From an uncultured Verrucomicrobiota bacterium (GTDB lineage Bacteria > Verrucomicrobiota > Kiritimatiellia > RFP12 > UBA1067): 11,681 bases of DNA. The DNA lies in the NCBI GenBank assembly GCA_946628745.1, contig CAMOXA010000039.1:1-11681 (forward strand), given 5' to 3'. Both the position numbers and the translations under genes were made by a program. The notes under the pieces were generated by a model. That model did no database searches, was not told where the DNA came from, and saw only the letters and a program-made list of their open reading frames with translations. Below, piece after piece: positions 5,903-11,681 of this stretch (position 1 is its first letter; each line of letters begins with the position of its first letter).

Positions 5903-6487
5903 TCAGAAACCCACGTTGACTATAGGGCAGAAGCGCAATTCGGCATCGCGGATCACATTGATGATGCCGACCTGGAAGCCGTACAGCTCCTCGGCGCGGT
6001 TGATCAGGCCGACCTGGAAACCGTCCATCGTCCCGACGATGTTGACCAGTCCGCCCTGGACGCCGCGAAGCGTGCCGGCCTCGTTCCAAAGGCCAACCTG
6101 CGCGCCGAGCATGTCGGCCTGCGCGGCGGAGTTGTACAGACCAATCTGAAAGCCCGTGAGTTCGTCCTTGACGTCGTTTCTGAGAATGTTCACCTGAAGG
6201 CCCTCGAAGTACTGGGCGCGACCCCAAAGCCCGATGTCGAAACCGGTCACGTTCTCCTGCTTGGTGGAATACGGAATCGTAAGCCTGAGGCCGACCAGAT
6301 CCGGTGTCGCCGGCAGTTCGCTCAGCGCGAAGAAAGCAGGCCATGCCGCGACGGTCTTGCGCGGAGCGGCTTCTTCGGCGACGGTGAAATCATCGTCCAT
6401 CTCCTCTTCTTCAATGTCCTGCGCGATGGCGGCGAGGGCACTGCCGCAGACTGCGGCGACGGCTGCGAATGTGAGCAACTTCTTCAT
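5903..6487 (-). CDS. Exported protein with tandem 14-residue G-x-Q-x-G-L-x-N repeats
   Basis: This 194-residue protein begins with a Sec signal peptide (MKKLLTFAAVAAVCGSALA, cleavage near 19-22), then an acidic stretch (EEEEMDDD, 26-33) and a linker. From residue 82 to 178 it is built of seven units starting GFDIGLWG, GLQVNILR, GFQIGLYN, GAQVGLWN, GVQGGLVN, GFQVGLIN, GFQVGIIN; unit starts fall at 82, 96, 112, 128, 142, 156 and 170, so the period is 14 (twice 16). Alternating small/polar and hydrophobic residues suggest short beta strands in a solenoid or outer-membrane-associated sheet. Similar G-Q-x-G-L-x-N repeats occur in surface repeat proteins of spirochaetes and other bacteria. The function is unknown. 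ATG 6487 has AGGAG 7 nt upstream and is first gene after a strong promoter. Confidence 0.8.
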   Translation of the reverse strand: MKKLLTFAAVAAVCGSALAAIAQDIEEEEMDDDFTVAEEAAPRKTVAAWPAFFALSELPATPDLVGLRLTIPYSTKQENVTGFDIGLWGRAQYFEGLQVNILRNDVKDELTGFQIGLYNSAAQADMLGAQVGLWNEAGTLRGVQGGLVNIVGTMDGFQVGLINRAEELYGFQVGIINVIRDAELRFCPIVNVGF

Positions 6488-6519
6488 TTGCGAACTCCTG
6501 TTGGTGGTTGTATGTGTAG

Positions 6520-6548
6520 ATTATATACTTTTCTCGCGCGCTTTGCAA
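6520..6548 (-). promoter_or_regulatory. Promoter of the five-gene run
   Basis: On the minus strand TTGCAA (6543-6548) and TATAAT (6520-6525) are separated by exactly 17 nt, a good sigma-70-type promoter. The expected start lies near 6513, leaving a 25-nt leader with AGGAG (6495-6499) before the ATG at 6487. A 13-base dyad, CGCTT-TGC-AAGCG (6539-6551), overlaps the -35 and abuts the stop codon of the upstream cyclophilin gene; it could be an operator or a weak 3'-end hairpin. Confidence 0.68.
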
Positions 6549-6551
6549 GCG

Positions 6552-7046
6552 TCAAGACACGGTAACTTTTTTGATCACCACCGGCTCGTCGGGCACGTTC
6601 TGGTGCGGACCGCGAAAACCGGTCTTGACTTTTGCTATGGCGTCCACTACGTCCATACCGTCGGTAACCGCGCCGAAAACGGCATATCCGAAGCCTTGCG
6701 GAGTGGGGCTTCTGAAGTCGAGGAAGGCGTTGTCGACAAGGTTGATGAAGAACTGGCTCGTGGCGGAATCGACCAGGCTCGTGCGCGCCATCGCGATGGT
6801 CCCGCGCTTGTTCTTGAGTCCGTTCGCCGCCTCGTTGCGTATCGGCGCGCGGGTCGTCTTCTGGTTCATGTCTTTCGTGAAGCCGCCGCCCTGGATCATG
6901 AAACCGTCGATGACGCGGTGGAATATCGTGCCGTCGTAGTGGCCAGATCTGGCGTACTCCGCGAAATTGCGCACCGTCTCCGGGGCGCGCACTTCGTCAA
7001 GCTCGAGCGTTATCGTACCGAGCGATGTATCCATGAGAATTTTCAT
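6552..7046 (-). CDS. ppiB: Cyclophilin-type peptidyl-prolyl cis-trans isomerase (PpiB-like)
   Basis: This 164-residue cyclophilin catalyses proline cis-trans isomerisation during folding. Conserved active-site blocks are present: [19 protein letters not shown] (37-55) with catalytic Arg44 and Gln52, [14 protein letters not shown] (98-111), [15 protein letters not shown] (120-134), and the C-terminal [13 protein letters not shown] found in PpiA/PpiB. There is no signal peptide, so it is cytoplasmic. ATG 7046 is preceded by AAGGAG at 7 nt and overlaps the gatA stop by 4 nt (ATGA); the open frame upstream of it is only the antisense-type shadow of gatA. It is last gene of the glutamine synthetase-to-cyclophilin run. 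Confidence 0.94.
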   Translation of the reverse strand: MKILMDTSLGTITLELDEVRAPETVRNFAEYARSGHYDGTIFHRVIDGFMIQGGGFTKDMNQKTTRAPIRNEAANGLKNKRGTIAMARTSLVDSATSQFFINLVDNAFLDFRSPTPQGFGYAVFGAVTDGMDVVDAIAKVKTGFRGPHQNVPDEPVVIKKVTVS

Positions 7047-8449
7047 TTCGATACTCCTTCGAATGCCTTGCAGATTTTCAGAAGCTTCGTCTCTTCGAAG
7101 CTTCCGCAGACAAACTGGACGCCCACCGGCAGACCGGTCCCTGCGGTGAAGCCGGCCGGCACCGACGCGGCGCACACCCCGGCGAGGGAACTCGGGATGG
7201 TGAACAAATCGTTTAAATACATCGTCAGCGGATCCTGCAGCTCGCCAAGCTTGAAGGCCGGCGTCGGCGCGCACGGCGTAAGCAGCGCGTCGACACGCCC
7301 GAAGACGTCGTCGAAGTCGCGCTTGATTAGGGTGCGGACCTTCTGCGCCCTGCCGTAGTAGGCGTCGTAGTAGCCGCTCGACAGGACGTACGTGCCCATG
7401 ATGATCCTGCGCTTCACCTCGGGGCCGAAGCCTTCGGCACGGGACTTGACGTAGAGCGAATAGACATCTTTCGACGCCGCGCTGCGGTGGCCGTACCTGA
7501 CGCCGTCGAACCTGGCGAGGTTGGCGCTCGCCTCGGCGGGGGCGATGATGTAGTAGACGGCCATGGCGTACTCTGTATGGGGCAGCGAGACCTCGACGAG
7601 CTCCGCGCCGGCCCGGGCGCATTTCGCGATCGCGTCATCGGTGATGCGCTTGACCTCGGGGTCGAGCCCGCCGACCTCGAGATACTCCTTCGGCAGACCG
7701 AGACGCACGCCCTTGAGCGTCGCGCCTTCAAGAGCGGCCGCATAGTCCGGCACCGGATCGCGGGGCGTGGTGCCGTCCATTTCGTCGTGTCCGGCGAGAG
7801 CCCCCAGCAGTATGGCGGCGTCTTCGACAGACTTCGTCATCGGGCCGACCTGGTCGAGGGAGCTGGCGAACGCCGTGACGCCGTAGCGGCTCACACGTCC
7901 GTAACTCGGCTTCACGCCGACGCAATTGCAGAAACTCGCCGGCTGGCGTATCGACCCGCCCGTGTCGGTACCGAGCGCCGCAATGCACATATCCGAGCCG
8001 ACCGCAGCTGCGGAACCGCCCGACGAGCCGCCGGGGACGCGCGAGAGATCGTACGGATTGCGCGTCACCCCGAGCGCCGAGTTTTCGGTCGACGAGCCCA
8101 TGGCGAATTCGTCCATGTTGACGCGGCCGCACGGTATGAACCCGTGCGCCTTCATGTTGCGTATCACGGTCGCGTCGTACGGCGAGACATACCCTTCAAG
8201 TATCTTCGAACCGCACGTGCAGGGCTGCCCGCGGACGTTGATCAAATCTTTGACCGCGACGGGGACCGCCTTCGGGTTCGCATCGGCGAGCGCGAGCGCC
8301 CCCTCTTCGTCGAATGTGACGTACGCGCCGATTTCGCCGTTCCTGGCGCGATAACGCGCTATCACCGACTCTACAATGTCGCGGGAAGAAAACTCGCCTT
8401 TCGCGAGCCCGTCCTGCGCTTCCTTTATGCCCAATTCGAAAAGTTCCAT
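7043..8449 (-). CDS. gatA: Glutamyl-/aspartyl-tRNA amidotransferase subunit A
   Basis: GatA is the amidase subunit of GatCAB. It releases ammonia from glutamine, which is used to convert Glu-tRNA(Gln) or Asp-tRNA(Asn) to the amide. The protein has 468 residues, slightly shorter than the usual ~485. The amidase-signature Ser-cisSer-Lys triad is intact: Lys67 in PVAVKDLI, Ser142 in [12 protein letters not shown] and Ser166 in [12 protein letters not shown], with the same spacing as in the S. aureus enzyme (K79, S154, S178). ATG 8449 lies 3 nt after the gatC stop, with GGAGAG 7 nt upstream inside gatC. The gatB subunit is not in the window; it must be elsewhere if the complex is functional. Confidence 0.96.
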   Translation of the reverse strand: MELFELGIKEAQDGLAKGEFSSRDIVESVIARYRARNGEIGAYVTFDEEGALALADANPKAVPVAVKDLINVRGQPCTCGSKILEGYVSPYDATVIRNMKAHGFIPCGRVNMDEFAMGSSTENSALGVTRNPYDLSRVPGGSSGGSAAAVGSDMCIAALGTDTGGSIRQPASFCNCVGVKPSYGRVSRYGVTAFASSLDQVGPMTKSVEDAAILLGALAGHDEMDGTTPRDPVPDYAAALEGATLKGVRLGLPKEYLEVGGLDPEVKRITDDAIAKCARAGAELVEVSLPHTEYAMAVYYIIAPAEASANLARFDGVRYGHRSAASKDVYSLYVKSRAEGFGPEVKRRIIMGTYVLSSGYYDAYYGRAQKVRTLIKRDFDDVFGRVDALLTPCAPTPAFKLGELQDPLTMYLNDLFTIPSSLAGVCAASVPAGFTAGTGLPVGVQFVCGSFEETKLLKICKAFEGVSK

Positions 8450-8452
8450 GTC

Positions 8453-8743
8453 TCAACTCTCCGCGCCTTCGACTATCTTCGGCAGCAAAAACTCGTCGCC
8501 GACCCGTTCCGGGGCGTTCGCGAGCGCCTCCTCGCGATCCATCGACGGACGCACCACGTCCTCGCGGAATGCGTTGACAAGCGGCCTGCCGTGCATCATC
8601 GGCTCGACGCCTTCGACATCGACCGACGAAATCTTCTCGACATACTTGACGATGCTTTCAAGCTGCGGCTGGAAGACCGCCTTTTCTTCGTCGGTAAGCT
8701 CGAGTCTTGCGAGCTCCGCCACATATCCGGCATCTATTTTCAT
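8453..8743 (-). CDS. gatC: Glutamyl-/aspartyl-tRNA amidotransferase subunit C
   Basis: GatC is the small stabilising subunit that wraps between GatA and GatB. From ATG 8743 the protein has 96 residues, as usual for the family: MKIDAGYVAELARLELTDEE carries the conserved V-x-x-L-A-R-L-x-L N-terminal helix, followed by a linker helix around IVKYVEKISSVDVEGVEP, an MMHGRPLVNAFREDVV stretch, and the C-terminal R-x-G-x-x-F-L-x-P-K-I-V-E motif. A GTG at 8752, directly abutting the tolB stop, would add three residues (99 aa); neither start has a strong ribosome-binding site, and ATG fits family N-termini better. It lies directly ahead of gatA (3 nt). Confidence 0.93.
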   Translation of the reverse strand: MKIDAGYVAELARLELTDEEKAVFQPQLESIVKYVEKISSVDVEGVEPMMHGRPLVNAFREDVVRPSMDREEALANAPERVGDEFLLPKIVEGAES

Positions 8744-8752
8744 ATCGGTCAC

Positions 8753-9919
8753 TCAGCGCTGCCAGGAGGGGGTTATGCACTTGCCGGACGGGATGGAGAA
8801 CAGCTGCACCGGCTCGTCCCCGGCCTCCGCGGTGATCACGAGATAGAGCTTCCCGTCGCACTCGGCTATCAAATGGCGCATGTCGCGTGCCCAGGTCGGA
8901 TGCTCCCAATTGCCGGGGCGCGTGACGAGCCGTGCGGTCTTGTCGCCCTCGGCCGGGGATATGACGGCTATCTGCGCGCCGCCGCCGCGTTTTGTCGTGT
9001 AGGCGATTCGCCCGTCGCGGCCCCAGTCGGGGTCGACGTTCTGGCGCCCGAGCGAAGTGACACGGCGCTTGGCCTTGGTGTCTGCGTCGACAATGTAGAT
9101 GTGCTGGTTGCGCGACTCGTCCGAGACGTAGGCGAGCTTCTTCCCGTCGGGGCTCCACGCGGGCTGCCCTTCGTTCGCGGTGCGCGTGGTCGTGAGGCGG
9201 CGCCAGGTGCCGCGGGCGATGTCTATCGTGCAAAGCTCGGGATTGCCGAACGGCTTGGAAAGTATTATCGCCGCGGTCGAGCCGTCTGGCGAGGCGGCGG
9301 CGCCTGTCGTAAGTCCGCCGAAGCCCCACACGAGGCGGCGTCTGCCGGTCGTAGCGTCGATTTCGAATATCTGGGGGGCGTTGTTCAGATAGCCTGTGTA
9401 GAATACGGTGTCGCCATCCTTCCAGCGGGGCCCTACGGAAGCCTTGCCGTCCTGGGTGATCTGGCGTATGTCGGCGCCGTCCGCGTAGCCGGTGCAGAGC
9501 TCTTCGGCGCGGCCGTTCTTGTTTACGAATACAAATCTGTCGCGGGCGAACCCCTTCTGTCCGGCGTAAGTCTCGCACATCGTGTCGGCGAGTTTGCGGG
9601 CTTCCATGCGCGCGGCCTTGTCGTCGCCGGCCGCCGAGGGCAACGTGAGCTTCTTGCCGCGCCCTTGCGCCACTACTGCGGAACCGACCTGTCCGCTGAC
9701 TTTGATCGGCGCCTCGCCGCCTACCACGCGAAACGCCCCCGAGAGCGTCAGATTGCGTTCGAGGCTGCGCTTGAACGCCGCGCTGCCTTTGACGTCGACG
9801 GACACGAGAAGCTTCTCGGCCCCCGTGCGCTCCACGTCCACCACCGTCTCGGCCCTCGCCGCCGCGAGAGATGAGAAACCTGCGATCAATGCCGCCGCCA
9901 AACCGATTTTTCCAGCCAT
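8753..9919 (-). CDS. tolB: TolB-like periplasmic protein
   Basis: This 388-residue protein has a Sec signal peptide (1-23, ending AARA), an N-terminal TolB-type alpha/beta domain (about 24-150, with RNLTLSGAFRVVGG at 55-68) and a C-terminal beta-propeller of PD40/WD40-like blades. Blade motifs include ASPDGSTAAIIL (209-220), PAWSPDGKKLAYVSD (253-267) and PDWGRDGRIAYTT (297-309). TolB is the periplasmic propeller that works with Pal and TolA in outer-membrane constriction at division. The protein is shorter than typical TolB (~430), and no tolQ, tolR, tolA or pal is adjacent, so a related propeller role is possible. ATG 9919 has AAAGGCGG about 11 nt upstream. The stop directly precedes gatC. 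Confidence 0.8.
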   Translation of the reverse strand: MAGKIGLAAALIAGFSSLAAARAETVVDVERTGAEKLLVSVDVKGSAAFKRSLERNLTLSGAFRVVGGEAPIKVSGQVGSAVVAQGRGKKLTLPSAAGDDKAARMEARKLADTMCETYAGQKGFARDRFVFVNKNGRAEELCTGYADGADIRQITQDGKASVGPRWKDGDTVFYTGYLNNAPQIFEIDATTGRRRLVWGFGGLTTGAAASPDGSTAAIILSKPFGNPELCTIDIARGTWRRLTTTRTANEGQPAWSPDGKKLAYVSDESRNQHIYIVDADTKAKRRVTSLGRQNVDPDWGRDGRIAYTTKRGGGAQIAVISPAEGDKTARLVTRPGNWEHPTWARDMRHLIAECDGKLYLVITAEAGDEPVQLFSIPSGKCITPSWQR

Positions 9920-9959
9920 GTTTCAGTATACCGCCTTTCGTTTTTTGATTGTCTTTTGC

Positions 9960-9981
9960 GCCGCCGGTTCCAGCCGGCGGC
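9960..9981 (-). terminator. GC hairpin immediately after argJ
   Basis: GCCGCCGG (9974-9981 read on minus) pairs perfectly with CCGGCGGC (9960-9967) across a 6-nt loop, starting at the first base after the argJ TGA (9982-9984). The 8-bp all-GC stem is strong, but what follows on the minus strand is A-rich rather than T-rich, so it is not a classical intrinsic terminator. It may protect the argJ 3' end or reduce read-through into tolB. Confidence 0.45.
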
Positions 9982-11211
9982 TCATGTCGTATAGTCCGCG
10001 TTGATATGCACGTAATCGAGCGAGAAGTCGCACGTGTAGACGGAGCTCTCGCACTTGCCGAGGTGCAGGTCGACGACGACTTCGAACTCGTCTTTGGCCA
10101 GCACCTTCGCGAGACGCGAAAGCCGGGCCTCGTCCGCCACTTCGCCGCGTCTGAACGCCCACACTCCGTCATAGAAGACTTCGGCCTTCATGTCGACGAC
10201 GTCCGCGCCGGAATAGCCGACCGCCGCGAGGACGCGTCCCCAGTTCGGGTCGCGCCCGAACCAGCTCGTCTTGGCGAGCGGCGACTTCGCGACCGCGCGC
10301 GCGGCCCTCGCCGCGTCCGCTTCGCTTTTTGCGCCTTTCACGGTGACCGTGACGAACTTCGTCGCGCCTTCGCCGTCCTTGGCCATCTGCCTCGCCAGCG
10401 ACACGCAAACGGCCTCCAGAGCGGCACGCAACAGTTCGAAATCCTCGCCGCCGCGCGTGACGGGTTTGTTGCCGGCCGCTCCGGACGCGAGAAGAAACAC
10501 AGAGTCGTTCGTCGATTCGTCGCCGTCCACGACAAGCCTGTTGAAGCTTTTCGATATCGCCAGCTTGAGCGCGCGCTTGAGCACGGCGGGGCTCGCCGCC
10601 GCGTCGGTTGTGATGAATCCCAGCATGGTCGCCATGTTGGGTTCGATCATCCCGGAGCCTTTCGAGCAGCCGCCGACCGTCACCTTCCTGCCGCCGATGA
10701 CAACCGTCGCGGCGGCCTCCTTGGGCTTCGTATCGGTGGTCATGACGGCCTTCGCGACGGCAAGTCCGTGCGCCGGCGTGCGCCCTAGCGCTTTCGCCGC
10801 CGCGCGCATCCCGGCGAAGAGTCTTTCTGTCGGCAGCCTGCGGCCTATGACGCCAGTGGAAGCGACAAGCACATGCTCCGGGCGAATGCCGAGCTCTCCA
10901 GCCGTGACGAGCGCCGACAGCTCCGCGTCCTTGAGTCCGGCCTCGCCCGTGCACGCGTTGGCGCACCCGGAGTTGGCGAGAATCGCCTGCACCTCGCCGG
11001 CCTTCACGGCCTCGCGGTCGTAGACGACAGGTGCCGCGGCCACTTTGTTCGTGGTGAACACCGCCGCGGCCGCGCAGGGCCTATCGGCCACAATGAGCGC
11101 CACGTCGTCGCGCCCTTCGTATTTGATGGCGCCGGCCGCGCCGGCCGCGCGGAACCCTCTCGCGGAGCAGACCCCGCCCTTTATCATCTTTACTTTGCCG
11201 GACGAATCCAT
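9982..11211 (-). CDS. argJ: Arginine biosynthesis protein ArgJ (ornithine acetyltransferase / N-acetylglutamate synthase)
   Basis: ArgJ transfers the acetyl group from N-acetylornithine to glutamate, recycling it in arginine biosynthesis; some members also acetylate glutamate from acetyl-CoA. The protein has 409 residues, normal for the family. The autoproteolysis site GCSKGSGMIEPNMATMLGF (181-199) is intact, with cleavage expected between Ala194 and the nucleophile Thr195, which makes alpha and beta chains. Also present are ANSGCANACTG (79-89), VASTGVIGRRLP (116-127), the DPNW block near the C-terminus and the typical final INADYTT. ATG 11211 is chosen because GAGAGG lies 9 nt upstream; that sequence overlaps the stop of the upstream glutamine synthetase gene (13-nt gap), so both are likely one transcript. 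No other arg genes are here, and sequence alone does not separate mono- from bifunctional forms. Confidence 0.95.
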   Translation of the reverse strand: MDSSGKVKMIKGGVCSARGFRAAGAAGAIKYEGRDDVALIVADRPCAAAAVFTTNKVAAAPVVYDREAVKAGEVQAILANSGCANACTGEAGLKDAELSALVTAGELGIRPEHVLVASTGVIGRRLPTERLFAGMRAAAKALGRTPAHGLAVAKAVMTTDTKPKEAAATVVIGGRKVTVGGCSKGSGMIEPNMATMLGFITTDAAASPAVLKRALKLAISKSFNRLVVDGDESTNDSVFLLASGAAGNKPVTRGGEDFELLRAALEAVCVSLARQMAKDGEGATKFVTVTVKGAKSEADAARAARAVAKSPLAKTSWFGRDPNWGRVLAAVGYSGADVVDMKAEVFYDGVWAFRRGEVADEARLSRLAKVLAKDEFEVVVDLHLGKCESSVYTCDFSLDYVHINADYTT

Positions 11212-11224
11212 TTCGTTTAACCTC

Positions 11225-11681
11225 TCAATAGATGAACAGCATCTCCCGGTACTTCGGCAGCGGCCACTTCGAATCGTCCACAAGACGCTCCAGCCTGTCC
11301 ACGGTCCGCCTCAGCTCGTCCATCGCCCCCAGAAGTTCGCGGTGCCCGTTCTTCGAAATGGCTTTTTCGAGCTTCTCGCACTTGACGTGCAAATCGTCCA
11401 GCCCCGCGCCGAGCTTGAGCGAAAGCGCCTTTAGCCCGGCAATGCCGACCTTGAGCCCGTCTTTAGTCGCCTGGCCTATCGCGGTCGCGAGGCGGCTGAA
11501 CTCTTCGGCCACTACGGGGCGAACCATCGCGCGCGCTATGTCGAGCGCGACCTTGGCCTCGATCGTTATCCGGCTCAGGTAGTCCTCGGCCGCGATCTCG
11601 TGGCGGCTGGCCATCTCGCCCTCGGTCAGCACGCCGTACTTTGCGAAAAGCGCCCTGTTGGCTGGATCGTTCATGGGCTCG
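11225..11681 (-). CDS. glnN: Glutamine synthetase type III, C-terminal part (5' end beyond window)
   Basis: About 151 C-terminal residues are visible and the frame is open to the window edge (the ATG at 11674 is internal). The sequence matches the C-terminal helical region special to the large, ~700-residue type III glutamine synthetases: KYGVLTEGEMASRHEI, then YLSRITIEAKVALDIARAM, a long coiled helical stretch with LDDLHVKCEKLEKAI, and the diagnostic end WPLPKYREMLFIY. The enzyme makes glutamine from glutamate and ammonia with ATP. Type III enzymes are common in Bacteroidota, cyanobacteria and several PVC lineages. The TGA at 11225-11227 is part of the argJ ribosome-binding region. Catalytic domains are outside the window and cannot be checked. 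Confidence 0.92.
   Translation of the reverse strand, partial: EPMNDPANRALFAKYGVLTEGEMASRHEIAAEDYLSRITIEAKVALDIARAMVRPVVAEEFSRLATAIGQATKDGLKVGIAGLKALSLKLGAGLDDLHVKCEKLEKAISKNGHRELLGAMDELRRTVDRLERLVDDSKWPLPKYREMLFIY

Noticed and set aside
7047..7622. N-terminal extension of the cyclophilin frame
   Set aside because: This stretch is an Arg-rich out-of-frame reading of gatA; the cyclophilin fold begins at ATG 7046, which has AAGGAG in front.
7487..9874. Very long open frame (795 codons) on the + strand opposite gatA, gatC and tolB
   Set aside because: It is antisense to three firmly identified genes, is Arg/Ala/Val-rich with no domain, and reflects the third-position GC bias of those genes removing stop codons from the opposite frame.
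9926..9931. TATACT just before tolB as a promoter -10
   Set aside because: It would place the transcript start at the tolB ATG, removing the ribosome-binding site, and there is no -35 at proper spacing.
8658..10172. 504-codon minus-strand frame overlapping tolB and argJ
   Set aside because: Out-of-frame reading of tolB and the argJ end, Arg-rich and without domain; tolB and argJ frames are clearly coding.
1..11681. CRISPR arrays, tRNA genes, insertion sequences or defence genes
   Set aside because: I saw no regularly spaced direct repeats, cloverleaf-like sequences, transposase or nuclease motifs in either strand; only short dyads were found.

Overview
The window is gene-dense, GC-rich bacterial DNA. 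It reads as chromosome of a Gram-negative organism, since it carries a periplasmic TolB-like protein, Sec signal peptides and an ElyC-like inner-membrane protein. The mix of type III glutamine synthetase, RhaA paired with a class II aldolase, a PA14-like protein and a short-repeat exported protein would fit an uncultivated PVC-group lineage (Kiritimatiellota, Lentisphaerota or Verrucomicrobiota). That placement is inference; there is no rRNA or marker gene here to settle it. I see no tRNA, rRNA, CRISPR array, phage gene or transposase.

Layout from left to right. Bases 2-649 (+) hold the 3' part of a PA14-like protein, the only convincing + strand gene. It converges on the rest at an intergenic dyad (698-735). 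Bases 746-2818 (-) are a rhamnose catabolic pair, rhaA followed by a class II (FucA-type) aldolase, with a TATAAT -10 and a small palindrome upstream of rhaA. Bases 2973-6487 (-) are a tightly packed five-gene run: exported 14-residue-repeat protein, DUF1015, DUF2062, GGQ-domain release-factor-like protein, ElyC/YdcF-like DUF218 protein. Junctions are 1 nt apart, overlapping by 4 nt, overlapping by 14 nt, and 22 nt apart. A good promoter (TTGCAA-17-TATAAT) precedes the first gene. Bases 6552-11681 (-) are a second run: glutamine synthetase III (3' part), argJ, tolB-like, gatC, gatA, cyclophilin.

Functionally, rhaA and the aldolase supply the isomerase and aldolase steps of L-rhamnose breakdown; the kinase is not here. 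The right-hand run is housekeeping: nitrogen assimilation (GSIII), arginine acetyl-cycle (ArgJ), tRNA-dependent amidation (GatC, GatA; no GatB here), envelope (TolB) and protein folding (cyclophilin). The five-gene run is the least understood part. It joins a putative surface repeat protein to two conserved proteins of unknown function, a likely ribosome-rescue factor and an envelope protein. I did not find a clear-cut new defence or mobile system. The most notable items are the repeat protein and its operon, the nested palindrome at 698-735, and the FucA-like aldolase standing in for RhaD.
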